NCBI GenBank assembly: GCA_003117195.1
Contig: BDSI01000171.1
Coordinates: 152,717-216,716 of the forward strand
Reading direction: 5' to 3'
DNA from: Eudorina sp. 2006-703-Eu-15
Lineage: Eukaryota > Chlorophyta > Chlorophyceae > Chlamydomonadales > Volvocaceae
Length of the DNA stretch: 64,000 bases
In this document: positions 1-11,584 of the stretch, piece after piece
How the letters are laid out: the number at the start of each line of letters is the position of its first letter
Position numbering within the stretch: position 1 is the first letter of the stretch
Position numbers and translations under genes: made by a program
The notes under the pieces: model-generated
Seen by the model: the letters and a program-made list of their open reading frames with translations, nothing else
Told to the model about the DNA's origin: nothing
Database searches by the model: none

Positions 1-975
1 GAATCACGCCGCTTTGCTTCAATTGTCAGTAGCGATGTGCGTGAGGTAACCCGCGCTGCACCCCTGGTGGACGAGGGCTTGGCGGTGACCCCGCTGCGTG
101 CTTGCCCCTCCCCGCGGCGAGACGATGGTCGTTGACCTGCGTTCTGCCTTGCCCTACAGACACCTCCCGCGAGCCCATGTCCCCCCACCCCCCAAATGTC
201 ACCGACTGGGTTGACTGCACTCAATCTCTGCCCTCGAAACGCCACGCCGCTTGCTCGAATGCTACAAGTTATGTTGAGTTAGTGTTGAGCCCGCAACCCG
301 AACCTCGCGCCCGTCGTGTGGTCCCCCCCCCCGCGCAGCTCCGAAACCCAGGTCGGCTCCTCAGCGGTTGCTGGACTGGGCCAGGTCCGCCCTAGGGCTA
401 CGGCGGGGAAGAGATCGATCCGTGGAGGCCGCTGCGGCGCAAGCAGCAGCGGCAGCAGCAGCCGCGGGAACGGCCCCGGCGACCGCGGCGGACGCCCCGG
501 GGCGCCTTCGGGTACGGCAAACACGCACACGCGCACACGACGGGGTAGGGCGGGTTTCTTTGCTAAAGGAAGGACCCCGCGCGCACCCGCGCACGACGGG
601 GCTGCAATCCGGCATCGCCTAGAAACAGCGTCCGGTCTCCGAAGGGGGGGGTCCGGTGTCCGAAGGGGGGGGTGTCCACCTGGTTTGTCCGGAGAGGGGG
701 ATCTTCAACTCAATTGGTGTTTGCGGTCCCCCGCTTTGCAAATTTGTCGTGTCCACATCCTGGCAAGGGCTCGGACGGAGTCCTGACAGCGCCCCTCCGC
801 TCCCCCGGTCGGTCGGCGCCCCGGCATCCGACGCACGGGCCAACACGCGGGGGGGAGTCCACATCGGGCCGCCGCCCTGGCAGCGTCGCCGTGTGGTGGC
901 GTCGCCGACCCTCCCGACCCACCCACCTCTCCGCCTTCCCTGTGTCCCTCCCCACCTCCCCACCCCCCCACCCAG
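1..975. other. Upstream region of the metallophosphoesterase gene, no exon resolved
   Basis: No convincing coding exon can be fixed here. The first recognisable exon of the downstream metallophosphoesterase begins after an AG at 974-975, so the start codon and any N-terminal targeting peptide must lie in this stretch or left of the window. A short GC-rich duplication (runs of G next to gtccg) sits near 640-690. Several ORFs cross the region, but they are GC-rich overlapping frames with no family resemblance. Confidence 0.5.
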
Positions 976-3483
976 CTCGCGATCGTGGGCGACGTGCACG
1001 GCCAGTGGAGGGATGAGCGGGAGGAGGCCGCCCTGCGCCTGCTCGCGCCCGACCTGACCCTCCTGGTGGGGGACTTCGGCAACGAGGACGTGGGGCTGGT
1101 GCGGCGGGTGGCGGCGCTGCCGCTGCCCAAGGCCGTCATCTTGGGCAACCACGACGCCTGGTACACCATGACGGGACGAGCACACGGACCCGCGGGTCGG
1201 GGCGGGGTGCAGCAGACGCAGAGCGCCGCGGACCTGCTGGCGGCGCTGGAGCGCGGGCGCGGCGGCGGCGGCGGCGGCGGCGCAGCGGCGGCGGTGGTCG
1301 AGGAGGGCGACGGTGTACGGCAGCAGCTGGCGGTGCTGGGGACGTGCCACGTGGGGTACGGCACGAAGCGGTTGGACGAGCGGGGCTACACGGTGATGGG
1401 CGCGAGGCCGTTCTCCAAGGCAAGTACACGGGGTTGGGATGGCGATGGGACACGTGACACGTGAGGAGCGCGGTCGTAATAAAATGGAAAACAGAGCCGC
1501 GAGGAGCGAACGTCGCCAGCCGCGGCGCCTTGCGTTTTTTACTTCGTAGTGATAAACCCGCCCGAACCGCAGGCAGGCAGGCTGGCAGCGCAGCGCAGCG
1601 GACGAGGGGGGGGGCGTCTTGTTCACTCCGATTGATGGGGTGGTAGAGAGGCGGACCCAACTTGTGCAGTGCGGTGTTGATTATACTTACATACTTTATA
1701 GACAAAAGACATGGGTGTCGCACGAAGGCGTGGGACGAGCTCAACATCCCAAGTTGTTGTGCGGATGATGGAGCCGGCTGCCTCGCCCCGCAGGGCGGCA
1801 AGAACTTCTCCACCATTCGCCCCTTCATGGAGGGTCTGTACGGCGTGACGAGCATGGACGAGAGCGCGCGGCGCATCGTACAGGTGGCCGAGTCGGCTCC
1901 CGCCCACCACGCGCTCATCGTCATGGGACACAACGGACCCACGGGTCTCGGCAGCCGGGCCTTCGACATCTGCGGAGTGGACTGGGAGAGCAAGGCGGGG
2001 GACCACGGGGATCCCGACCTGCAGGTACCGTATGTGTGTGTGTATGTGTCTGTATGCGTGTATGTGTGTGTATGCGTGTTCGTAGGTGGGCAGAGCAGGA
2101 GTGCGTGGCATGCATCTAGCCTGCGTGAATGTACTTACCATATGTAGCGGCGGCGAACATGGCAACCGCGCCAATCGTGTATGTGTGTGTGGGGGGGGGG
2201 GCCTGAGCTGCAGGGAACGCTCGTCAGTGTCCGCATGCGGCTGTTCCACGATTCGGACCCGGGGGGCAACTCGCAAGCGGGGAAGGATTAGGGCAGAACC
2301 GCCTGTTGCGATCTCTACTCGCCGTACATGCCGTACATATCAGCCCCTAGAATGCAACCATATACCATGTGTCAGCTCCAATAGACGACCCTGTCCTAAG
2401 GTCGTGCCGTACTGTGCCGTACTGTGCCGTGCTGTGCTGTACCGTTGGCCCCCCGACCAGACCGCCCTGGCCGCCATCCACAAAGCCGGCCGCCGTGTGG
2501 CCCTCGTCACCTTCGGCCACATGCATCACATGCTCAACTACGCCAACAACCGCGGCCGGACCTCCCGCCACCGCCGCATGGTTGCTCTGGACCCCGCCAC
2601 CGGCACCGTCTTTCTCAACGCCGCCACTGTCCCACGGGTCACTTCCGCGCCCACCACCGCGCCGAAAGCGCCGCCGCCGCCGCTGCCACGCGGCGCGTCG
2701 TCGTCGCCGTCGTCTCCGAAGAGTTACGGATCGGGTCGGCGGGCGCGGATGGCGGCCAAGGCCGCGGCGGCGGCCGCCGCCGCCGCCGCCGCGACCGGCG
2801 CCGCCGCCGCGGCGGCGGCGGCGGCGCGGGAGGGCGACCCGGCCACTGCGCACCACTTCATGGTGGCTGAGCTGGAGCAAGGGGAGGTGGTTTCGGCGCG
2901 AGACGTGTGGGTGCAGGTAACGCCCGTGACGGACAGTACGGCAGCGGCCGTACTGGAGGCAGCGGCCGCCTCCGTCGCGGCGGTGGCGGTGGAGGCGGCG
3001 GCGGAGGCTACGTCGGCGGCGGGTTCTGGGGAAGAGGATGGGGGTAGCAGCGGCACTGAGGATGGCGGGTCGTCGGACACGGCACCAAATGTTGCCTCTG
3101 CCGCCGCTGCGCCCGCGCGCCGAATCGGAGACTTTGTCGTACAAGTGATCCGCGAACATGTCGTGCTGCGTACGGTCGTCGGGGCGGATGGCGGCGTGGT
3201 CAAGTTTGTATGGAACGCGTACGATCAAATGTACGAGCCAGTTGTATTGGCGGGCGGATCGCACGGCGGGCGGGCGGATCCGGGTTCCAGGGGTATCGGC
3301 GGTGGCGGCGGCGGCGAAGGTGAATGCGATGGGGGTGTCATCGGACACTTGTCGGCGACGCAGGCGGCGGAGGCGACGGAGGCGGAGGTACAAGCCCCCA
3401 AAGGAGCGCGCGACGGCGCTGCGCGGAATGGCGTGCGTGTCGCATTGGCTCAGCCCGTGACATCTGCCTCGGTGTCCGGGTAG
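976..3483 (+). CDS. Calcineurin-like metallophosphoesterase, 3 exons, 5' end incomplete
   Basis: Exons are 976-1419, 1794-2024 and 2461-3483; all are phase 0 and together give about 565 residues to the TAG at 3481-3483. The metallophosphoesterase signature is in order: GDVHGQW at the start, GDFGNED, GNHDAW in exon 1, MGHNGP in exon 2 and GHMHHML in exon 3. These supply the metal-binding Asp, Asn and His residues of a dinuclear phosphoesterase. The layout resembles the family shared by cyanobacteria and plastid-bearing eukaryotes, so a plastid role is possible, but no targeting peptide is visible because the first exon(s) are missing. Intron 1 has a GC donor (AAG/gcaagt) and a cag acceptor. 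Intron 2 carries a TG-rich microsatellite. Exon 3 has long Ala, Pro and Ser runs; an intron could be removed after the CAG at 2916 (gtaacg follows), so the tail beyond about 2916 is uncertain. Substrate unknown. Confidence 0.8.
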
Positions 3484-5678
3484 CAAGCAGTCGGGGTCCG
3501 CCTGCCCGCCCGCCCCCCCAGGCGCAGGCCTCAGGCCCCGCTGTGCGCCTCCCCGTGCAACGGATGTGCCCACCAACGGATGTGCCACATGCGGACCCCT
3601 GGGGGGGCGCCCTCCAGCGATCCCTCACCACTGACCACCGACCAGCTCCTCGGCGGCCTCCAGCCCTGGAGATCTATATGATACCCTCCCCGTCGCCTCT
3701 GTCGGAGGACTCCGTCGTCTCCTCGCCAGCTCATTTCGACAGATCCAGCCTACCTATCGACTCGCTGAACCCGTGAAAGGGCGGGCTTGCCGTGTAGCAG
3801 ACAGAAGTAGTACGATACTGCTGTAGGCAGGTCGCAGGTGGAGCCGTGAGCACAGGCGCGCGGTAGGAGCCAGGGAGGGCGGGAGATCGTTCCCGCCGTA
3901 CTACGGTACGACGTATGTAGTACTCGCGTTGGGTCGAGCTAGCGACCTCCCGCGCATCGGCGGGGGGCGACGTGTGAGGAGGGCGCGCGCGCGCGCGGGC
4001 GGCCGTCATCTCATCTCCCTACTCATCTGTACGACAGGCAGCTGCGCTGCTCCGTTCCGAGACATCGGACGACGGGACGCGACGGCAGCCCATTCGACGG
4101 AAGCGAGACACACAGACAGACAGACGTACACATACACAAGTGCACGTGCATCCCCTCGCGTGCAGCGGCGGATATATGGTTCGGTCGTCCTCGCTTGCTT
4201 GCTTGCTTGCTCGCTAGCTGTCGAACCTGTTGGGCGGAACAGATTGCTGTGTTGCGCGGGTGGGGACGAAGGAATTACGGGTGACATTTTTGTCAGAGTC
4301 GCGAGGCTGTCGTTACATTACGCATTGGGAAGCACGCTAGGGGAGCAGGCCTATCTCGGGAGATTTACCTAGCCAGCTAGATGGTGCACGGTAACACGGC
4401 GGCGAGGCCAAAGGCTCCCTGAGATGCTGTGCGTATGTGCAGGGTCTCTGGTTGACTGGGGGACTGATGCTGTAACCCGGCGTTACAGCCAGCGCAGGGC
4501 TGTTCATTCAGAGGGAACAAATATAAAGCGGCCAAAGCACCCTCATCGTGATGCGACCCAGAAACAACAATGCCAAGCCACGTCAGCAGACAAACCGAAG
4601 ATTTCAGCAGAAAAACCGGCACCACGCACCCCGCCCCTTGGCAGCAGCAGCCCGCCGTCTTCCGCTCCGCCATCACGCACACGTCGTCAAACAGATGCAT
4701 GACCCGTCGGGCCGCCGCTGTCATCACGTGCTGTCTGTCTTTCCGTTGTGAGGTATGTAGCTAGGGCCGGTAGGGGCCGCCGCGCGGGTGTGCTTAACAA
4801 GAAGCCCACCCATAACCGCCCGCGCGGGTGTGCGGTCGTGCGTGAGCTAGCTAGTGGAGCGCGCCGAGCGCGAATCACGATCGATCACACAGCGACTACG
4901 TGCGTGCGACAATACAAGGACCACGTGTATATTAATGTGCGTCCGTCCACACGAGACATTCATTCAACCGAGCACCTCGAGCAATTGAGCCGCGGAAAGC
5001 AGGCAATAGAACGAACGCTCATCGTGTACATACGAAACAGTGATGGATGGATTAGATGGATGGGCCGTCATCATCATCGGGAAGTCAGCTAGACACGTTC
5101 GGTGACACGTTCGCCCCCTTAGATGGGTAGGCTGCCCGAGCAAATATGTGAAGACGCCAGGGCCGCCGGCGCAAAGTAGCAGCCGGCATGCAGGTAAAAC
5201 CTCTAACAGTAAATGCTCGCACAAAAAACAAGGCATCGGTACGGGAGACGAATAAATAACCGCGAAAAGTTGCTTCGAGGTCCCAGTTAATAACTGGCCT
5301 CACCAAAAACAAACACGGCATACTGCAAAGATTTGCGAATCGTCAACGAGTGTCATTTGAGTCGAGTTCGCCATGCAATCAGACGCAAACCAATTCACAC
5401 CATTACCGAAATAACTGAAAAACCCACGTCACAGTTTCCCAGGAAGGGAAGTGCAAATAAGGAAAGGGGGAAAAACTGCCGGGCACTCGCCCGGGCTCGC
5501 CACGGGCGCTGTCCCGCACCACACTAACACAAGGCGAGCACCTGCACACGCGCGTAGGCCGCCGCACCGGCGATGTCCTAAGCGCATACACCCCCCGGAA
5601 CCTGGGAAACGAACTATTGACCAAATCGCCTACGAACGGCGGAAAGAACGACATTAAGACGAGGGGAGGGCGGGCGGG
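3484..5678. other. Intergenic, no gene seen
   Basis: No ORF here resembles a known family. The stretch holds simple repeats: a run of alternating GC near 3987-4000, a cttg tetranucleotide run near 4192-4212, and several short acgt-rich tracts. It separates the plus-strand phosphoesterase from the minus-strand kinase, so both flanking genes end towards this interval. Confidence 0.5.
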
Positions 5679-5946
5679 AAAACAAAGGCCTCCGAATAAC
5701 GCGAGCACGTCTGTCTGTCCACACTGCTCTAGAGGTCAGAGTACGTTAATCTCGCTAATTTGTAGCGCCAAGGTTCCTCACGTGAAGTGCAAGGCGCGAC
5801 GTCTAAACCGGCAACAATTTACCGCTCAACCCGGCGCGGCTCGCAAGCGGTGGTCACAGTACGGCCCATCCTCTGCCGTACCCGTACCAAAGCACGGCTG
5901 TTAACTCGTCTGCAAACCATATTTTCGGATTAACCTAAAATCTAAT
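5679..5946 (+). repeat. Left arm of a 268-bp inverted repeat
   Basis: This segment recurs as a reverse complement at 9455-9722 with only scattered single-base differences. It starts AAAACAAAGGCCTCCGAATA and ends in CTAAAATCTAAT. The spacing (3.5 kb inside, 4044 bp overall) would fit terminal inverted repeats of a DNA transposon, but I see no transposase between them and no target duplication. Two independent insertions of a small repeat in opposite orientation are equally possible. Confidence 0.75.
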
Positions 5947-8900
5947 GTTAGCTTCACTCCTCTTCACGCGCCCCAAGACAGCTTCGAAATTTCACGTCCT
6001 CCAGCTGGTACGTCAGCGGTACATCCGGAGCCCTACCGGAGCACTACCAAGTGTCAGCAGCAGAATGAAACGCGTAGCAGCAGGAAATCAGCGATCGACA
6101 ACTCGTTTCAAGGCGGCGCACACAGGTCGTTCCAGCCAGCTGATAGATCCCGCCAGCAGAGGCAAACGCGCCGCAAGCCTGCTCAGCCTGCGTGCTCCGC
6201 CTCTACCTCTGCTCACTGCTCTGCCTGCACCACCGCCTCATCATCGGGAGAGCACACACGTGCACCCACGCACATCTTGCAAGTTATCGAACATGCACCG
6301 GTAGATAAGGGTCCGAGCGTCCTAACCCGTCATCACGTCCGGTCGGCCAACTAGAACAAACCCTAAAACCCGTTCTACGATCAAAGTGAACGGACGTACG
6401 TACGTGGGATCCGCCGCGCATGTATATATGATGCATGGGGCCTAAGAACCGTACGTCAGACCAACCGTACGCACGTACATACGTGGGACCCGCGCCGCCG
6501 GCACGGACACACCCGGACTCACATACGTCATTACATACGTCATTACATACGTCATTACATTCGTCATACATTTCACAGGTCGGTAAATAATCCGTTTGCG
6601 TGCGTCGTGCGTCTCCGTATTTAGTATTTGCGGTATGTTTTGCCTTGCGGTGGTGGCGCGGCTGCCTTGTCCGCGCGCCTGCATATGGCAAGTTTTTTCC
6701 TCGCAGGTTCTATGGTAAGTATATTGTTGATACCTGGGATCGGGCGGGCGGGCGGGCGGGTTGCACTTCTAAACACCCGGACTCACCCTGCTGCTGCGTG
6801 CGGTGGATGGTGCGTTCGCACGGGCGAGCTCGTGAGGTCGAGCAAGTCAGGCGTGCTGTGCTTTGGCAGTGTTGGCGGGCCCGGCGCAGGCAGGCGGCAG
6901 GCGGACCCAATCATCAGGCGATAAGATGAATAATGTCAAAAGGCGACGCACGCATGTACGTACGTACGGCGGCGCCAGCGGCCGGGGGGAACCCGGCATG
7001 GACGGGGCCATCCATCCACACGCACGCACAGACCATTGCATTCACTGCCCCCGAGCGCATACGTACATCCAGCCAGCGGCAAGATCATCCAGCACCCTAC
7101 GCAGCTTCAAGCGTCATCCCATCCACCCCATCCCATCTATCCACTCTGCCACCCGTGCACAAATACCCCGCACAATACCGCACCCCGTAAGTATACTGCA
7201 TTATGCTGGGTGTGCCCGGGTTCGTTCTACGGGTTTATTTATTTTTTTCAATTTAACCCCGCACATACGGGCGCCGCCACTCCGTCCGGGCCCATCGCCA
7301 GGTAGGTTTGTACCGTACGTGGACGCTCGAGATCGTCGTACCAAACCAACCGATCCAAACCGCTCGCGGGAAACAGAAACAAAGAACGAGGCAACGCACG
7401 GTCGGGGACACCCACCCACCCACCCATCCATCCATCCATCCCCCAAGGCCGATCTATACACCACGAAGCTCGCGGTTTCGTGGTGTATAGATGCCTATAT
7501 ATCGGGCCGGTAGGTAGGTAGGTAGGTGTCCCTAGCAGACCAGACATGGATACACCAAAATAATTATTAGTTGCTTGTACGGAGTTGCTTTGTATTGCGT
7601 CGTGAGGAGTTGTATGGAGCACGTGCGTGGTTAGGGAGAGCCACAGCGGCCATGAGTGACGGACGTGGACGACATACGTGATGATGAACGTACGTACGAA
7701 CGTACGACACTGAGCACGCACGTGCCATTCTACGTAGATAGTGCTGCGCGCGATGCCCCCGACCAGCAGGTCGATCTCACTGATGACGACGACAAAGACC
7801 GGCGACCGACGGGCAACCGTCCAACCGGGAAAGACTTGTGCGTGCATATACATAAATACCCCGATCGACCCGCCATGCGCGCACTGCTCCAAGTGCATGG
7901 ACGGATGCACGTACCTTGGTCAGCAGCGGGCAGCGCTCTGTTCCGTTGCACGAAGGAGAAAGTAAAATAGACTCGCCGTGCGTGCATGCGTGCATGATTA
8001 GTAATGCGCCATCGGCACTGAACAGCGCCGCCCACGCAATATCTTAGAGCAGCGCACCGACATCCTCCATCCTCCACCCAATCCTCCTTCCTCCACCCAC
8101 ATCCTCCTTCCTCCATCCCATCCATCCTCCACCCACATCCTCCATCCTCCACGCACCCACATCCTCCATCCTCCACCCCCATCCCCCATCCTCCACCCAC
8201 CCACATCCTCCATCCACCAGACCAAGGCCGGTGCTCTGTGATGCGCGTAACGAACCTCGCCAACGAAAGCCGGTAGCTACGTACGTCCACACCAACCCAA
8301 CCCGGCACGGAAACTTAGACCCTGCGGGCACCAGCCACGCACTGGCAATAAGCGGGCGGGCGATTGATTGTGAGTAGTGATGGCGGGCTCGCTCATGCAG
8401 ATGGACACACATACCGCCGATCCCATCCTAGGAATGTAGGACCCCCCCACCGGGACGCACGCATGCCTCCTGCCCCCCAGGTAGAGCTGACAGCACGCAC
8501 ACACATACACAGACGCCAACTGCCGCCACCAGCCAGTCGAGCTGTTGGCTTGGTACGACATATAGTCCACACGTCATCATCACCATATCATCAATTTCAC
8601 CATCACCATCATCATCAATAGCGTCATCATCATCATGAAGCGGCCCGCGGTGCCACGCGAGCGGCGTACGTACGTACTGCTGTAGCCGCCGGGCAGCAGG
8701 TTGGCCGACGGGTTTGCAGAGTACGGCCGTCAAATGTAATCACACTCAGGCCGAAGCAGGCAGTGAGTACGAACACGCCCCAAATACTTAATTCCTCATC
8801 GTCGCCCATCAGGTCAACCCATGCATCGCTGGCGTCCTGAAACGTCCGTCCATGGATGCGAGAGCGAAAAAAGACATGGAATCCTCCAAGTAAGCAATAA

Positions 8901-9454
8901 GCAAGCGTTTCACATGGTTTGACCAACATATACCATCATACAGCTCACGCATGCACATTCGTGGGGGGGGCCCGTCCATGCCCGTCCAGTGCCTTGCGCA
9001 TACATACCCATGACCGGCACACAAGCAAGCGGCTCATGTCATCATCACGCAGTCACTGCTTGCTGCTGCTGCTGAATGCCGCTGCTGCGTGCACGAGCTC
9101 GCTCGTCAGCGTCCCAGCCAGCAGCAGAATGAACACCTCCGTGCGTGTGTTGCTGCTGGCAATGACGACATGGCCGGTACGTAAGTAACAACGAGCATCG
9201 ATAGATCCATTCGACGTAAGAAGCATATAGACGCACGTACATAGCAACAAACCAGCAAGAGGAAAGCACATCGCATAGATAGATAGCTTATTACTGGGCG
9301 CGGGGCAAAGCTGCGGCTCGGCCTCGTCAGCAAACACCAGGGCACTCGGCGGGACCCTTGGTCCAGGATCCAAGCAAGACGGCCCAGGATTCAAGATCCA
9401 AGCAAGACCGACCAGGATTCAAGATCGAAGCAAAATCGGCCCAGGATTCAATAT
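5947..9454. other. Region between the inverted repeat arms; simple repeats only
   Basis: No coding region is supported. Visible structure includes a 12-bp tandem repeat (acatacgtcatt, about four units) near 6523-6570, cacc/catc tracts near 7398-7442, a perfect 16-bp hairpin (7452-7467 with 7477-7492), and a long cctccatcctccaccc minisatellite at about 8056-8216. From about 8218 rightward parts of the sequence match the segment beginning near 30590, which marks the left part of the large segmental duplication. A degenerate repeat of about 34 bp (ccaggattcaagatc-like) lies at about 9360-9450. Confidence 0.5.
8056..8216. repeat. Minisatellite of CCTCCATCCTCCACCC-like units
   Basis: The stretch is made almost entirely of repeats of catcctcc and cacccac. 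The units are imperfect and the purine/pyrimidine strand bias is extreme. It explains several apparent ORFs on the opposite strand that are rich in Trp, Gly and Asp. Confidence 0.85.
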
Positions 9455-9722
9455 ATTAGATTTTAGGTTAATCCGAAAATATGGTTTGCAGACGAGTTAA
9501 CAGCCGTGCTTTGGTACGGGTGCGGCAGAGGATGGGCCGTACTGTGACAACCGCTTGCGAGCCGCGCTGGGTTGAGCGGTAAATTGTTGCCGGTTTAGAC
9601 GTCGCGCCTTGCACTTCACGTGAGGAGCCTTGGCGCTACAAATTAGCGAGATTAACGTACTCTGACCTCTAGAGCAGTGTGGACAGACAGACGTGCTCGC
9701 GTTATTCGGAGGCCTTTGTTTT
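9455..9722 (-). repeat. Right arm of the 268-bp inverted repeat
   Basis: Reverse complement of 5679-5946, of equal length, with a few substitutions. The matching sequence stops abruptly on both sides. The neighbouring sequence at 9360-9450 is a short degenerate tandem repeat, which is not present beside the left arm. Confidence 0.75.
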
Positions 9723-11540
9723 ATCCAAGATCCACAAGCTAGCGCCCATACACGCTCCGCAGCGCCATGGATGGGCGGCGACACCCTATAGAGCGAGCTC
9801 GCTGTAGCTACCCGCAGCAGCGTCGCCCTGTCCCGTTCCAAGCAGCTTCGCTCGTCATGCAACAGTACGCACGCTCACCCGCCCGTACATCCATACATCT
9901 TCCATTGGTCGGTCGGTCGGTCATCAACCTATTTATCGGTCGATGGGTTTGTTTTTGGTAAATTCTGTTATCAACCCGCCGCACTTGAGGGGGCGGCGGG
10001 TGCTGATTGCTACCCGCCCGCGGTTCCCCTCGCTCTACTTGCCTGGGAGCCTCTCGCTGTTGAACGAATGAACAACGAAACATACACACGGCGAACGACA
10101 AACGCAATTACTGCCATTCGGCCCGCGTGCTGGTGAGGTTCGGTCACGGCCCGGGATGGAGTTGCCGAAATAAAGGCAGCACCAGCACCGCCCAGCACCA
10201 GTACATACCAGCACCAGCACCATCACAACTCGCTAAACGTTCCTTCGGTCAATCTCTGGGCGCCCTCACGCACACGCCCGCCCAGCGCCGAACATTTACC
10301 CCGCCGCGCCCTCCCACGCACCCAGCACCCAGCAGCATTTATCCTGCCGCGTACATTCACATATCTGCCGCACACATACCCACGCTCACCCCCGGCGGCT
10401 CCGGCCCCCAGAAAGAGCATCACGCGACCCACCATTACATTTGCTAGAATGCACCCGGTTCGTCCATCCCGCAGCAGGCCTGCCGTACATACGCGCAATT
10501 GAATCAAGTGCGTTCAGTCAAGTGCTCGGCTCGCTTGGCCTACCAACCTCTCTCTAGTATGCACACCCACCACAATCGCAGGGAGGGGTGCCGTGTCCGC
10601 AGCAGCGGGGTTTGCAGTAGCTGGGTTTGCAGCAGCTGCTGCCGGGTTTGCAGCAGCGGGGTTTGCAGCAGCTGCAGCCGGGTTTGCTCCCGCCGGCACA
10701 GGCCACAAGAGGCCGCGAGTCCGCTGCCCGGCTCCTGCTCGCTGCTAGGTAGTCAGCTCGCTGCTGTCAGGAAGGGCTTCAACCTTGCGCTTGGAGGTGC
10801 ACACCGACCACGATGCAGATATACTTGGGCGCCACCACACATGGAGGCAAAATACACGGGTCACGGAAGGGTCCAGATAGAGTATTGCGTTGCTCGTCCT
10901 CGCTCGGTTGCGTCACCCGTTGCATCTGTGCATATATACGGCCCCGTAGTCCTTGCCTGCTGGTCACAGGACGCACACTTCCATCCTTTCACATTCTACT
11001 TCGCAGCAGTACAGCCCTGGCAAGACGTGCACGGTACGGCAGGCGGTCCGTCGTCTGAAGTTCCGCCTCCCACCGACCATTGGACGACGAAGCGGCGGAG
11101 GCCCCCTATTGAACCTTGTATATACACCTTCCCCCCCTATGGCATTCTAAAGGTGGTCATCACCCCGACCTGGACAACCAGATACCCTACCCAGCAGGTG
11201 CACACTCCCGGGGTGACCCAACCCCTACGAATTCAGTGGCGTATGTGTTAGTTAGCCCTCGGGTGGGATACTCAGGTTGCAGGGGAGCGGCCCCGTCCAT
11301 CCATGCAAGCTGGCGTGTCGTGCCGTCGTACAAACTGAGCTCACTTGGCTTCTTTTAGCGTCTCCGTGCGCATATATATCTCAACAACCGGTTGCGACCC
11401 AAGTGATAGAGCTCTCCTGCTGGGGATGCCGGCGGCAGAAGCGGTTGCGAGCCCCGCCCCAAGCTAGCTGGCAGCAGCCTCTGCCGCAGCAGGCGCTGGG
11501 GAAGTGCAAGGTTCCGCCTCCGGGATGCTCGCTAACAGCG
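9723..11540. other. Intergenic region downstream of kinase A, no gene seen
   Basis: No coding region is supported. A tandem repeat of roughly 17-bp units (gggtttgcagcagctgc-like) occupies about 10600-10690. From about 11359 the sequence matches 32366 onward, so the 3' flank of kinase A is part of the segmental duplication. The palindrome at 11502-11584 begins at the right edge. Confidence 0.5.
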
Positions 11541-11584
11541 TCACATGCTGTTAGCGAGCATCCCGGAGGCGGAACCTTGCACTT
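11502..11584. repeat. Perfect 38-bp inverted repeat with 7-bp loop at the end of kinase A
   Basis: Arms 11502-11539 and 11547-11584 are exact reverse complements around the loop gtcacat. The paralogous site near 32870-32915 has only one arm and then continues directly into the shared sequence. The right arm in A therefore looks like a fold-back copy of the left arm. The final codons and the TGA stop (11541-11543) of kinase A lie within this structure. Confidence 0.92.

Noticed and set aside
619..1626. 335-codon minus-strand ORF opposite the metallophosphoesterase
   Set aside because: It lies antisense to an exon with clear metal-binding motifs and is rich in Arg, Pro and Ala as expected for a shadow frame in GC-rich DNA.
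10499..11251. 250-codon plus-strand ORF upstream of the kinase A 3' end
   Set aside because: Starts in a GC-rich tandem repeat, has no recognisable domain, and no counterpart in the duplicated segment.
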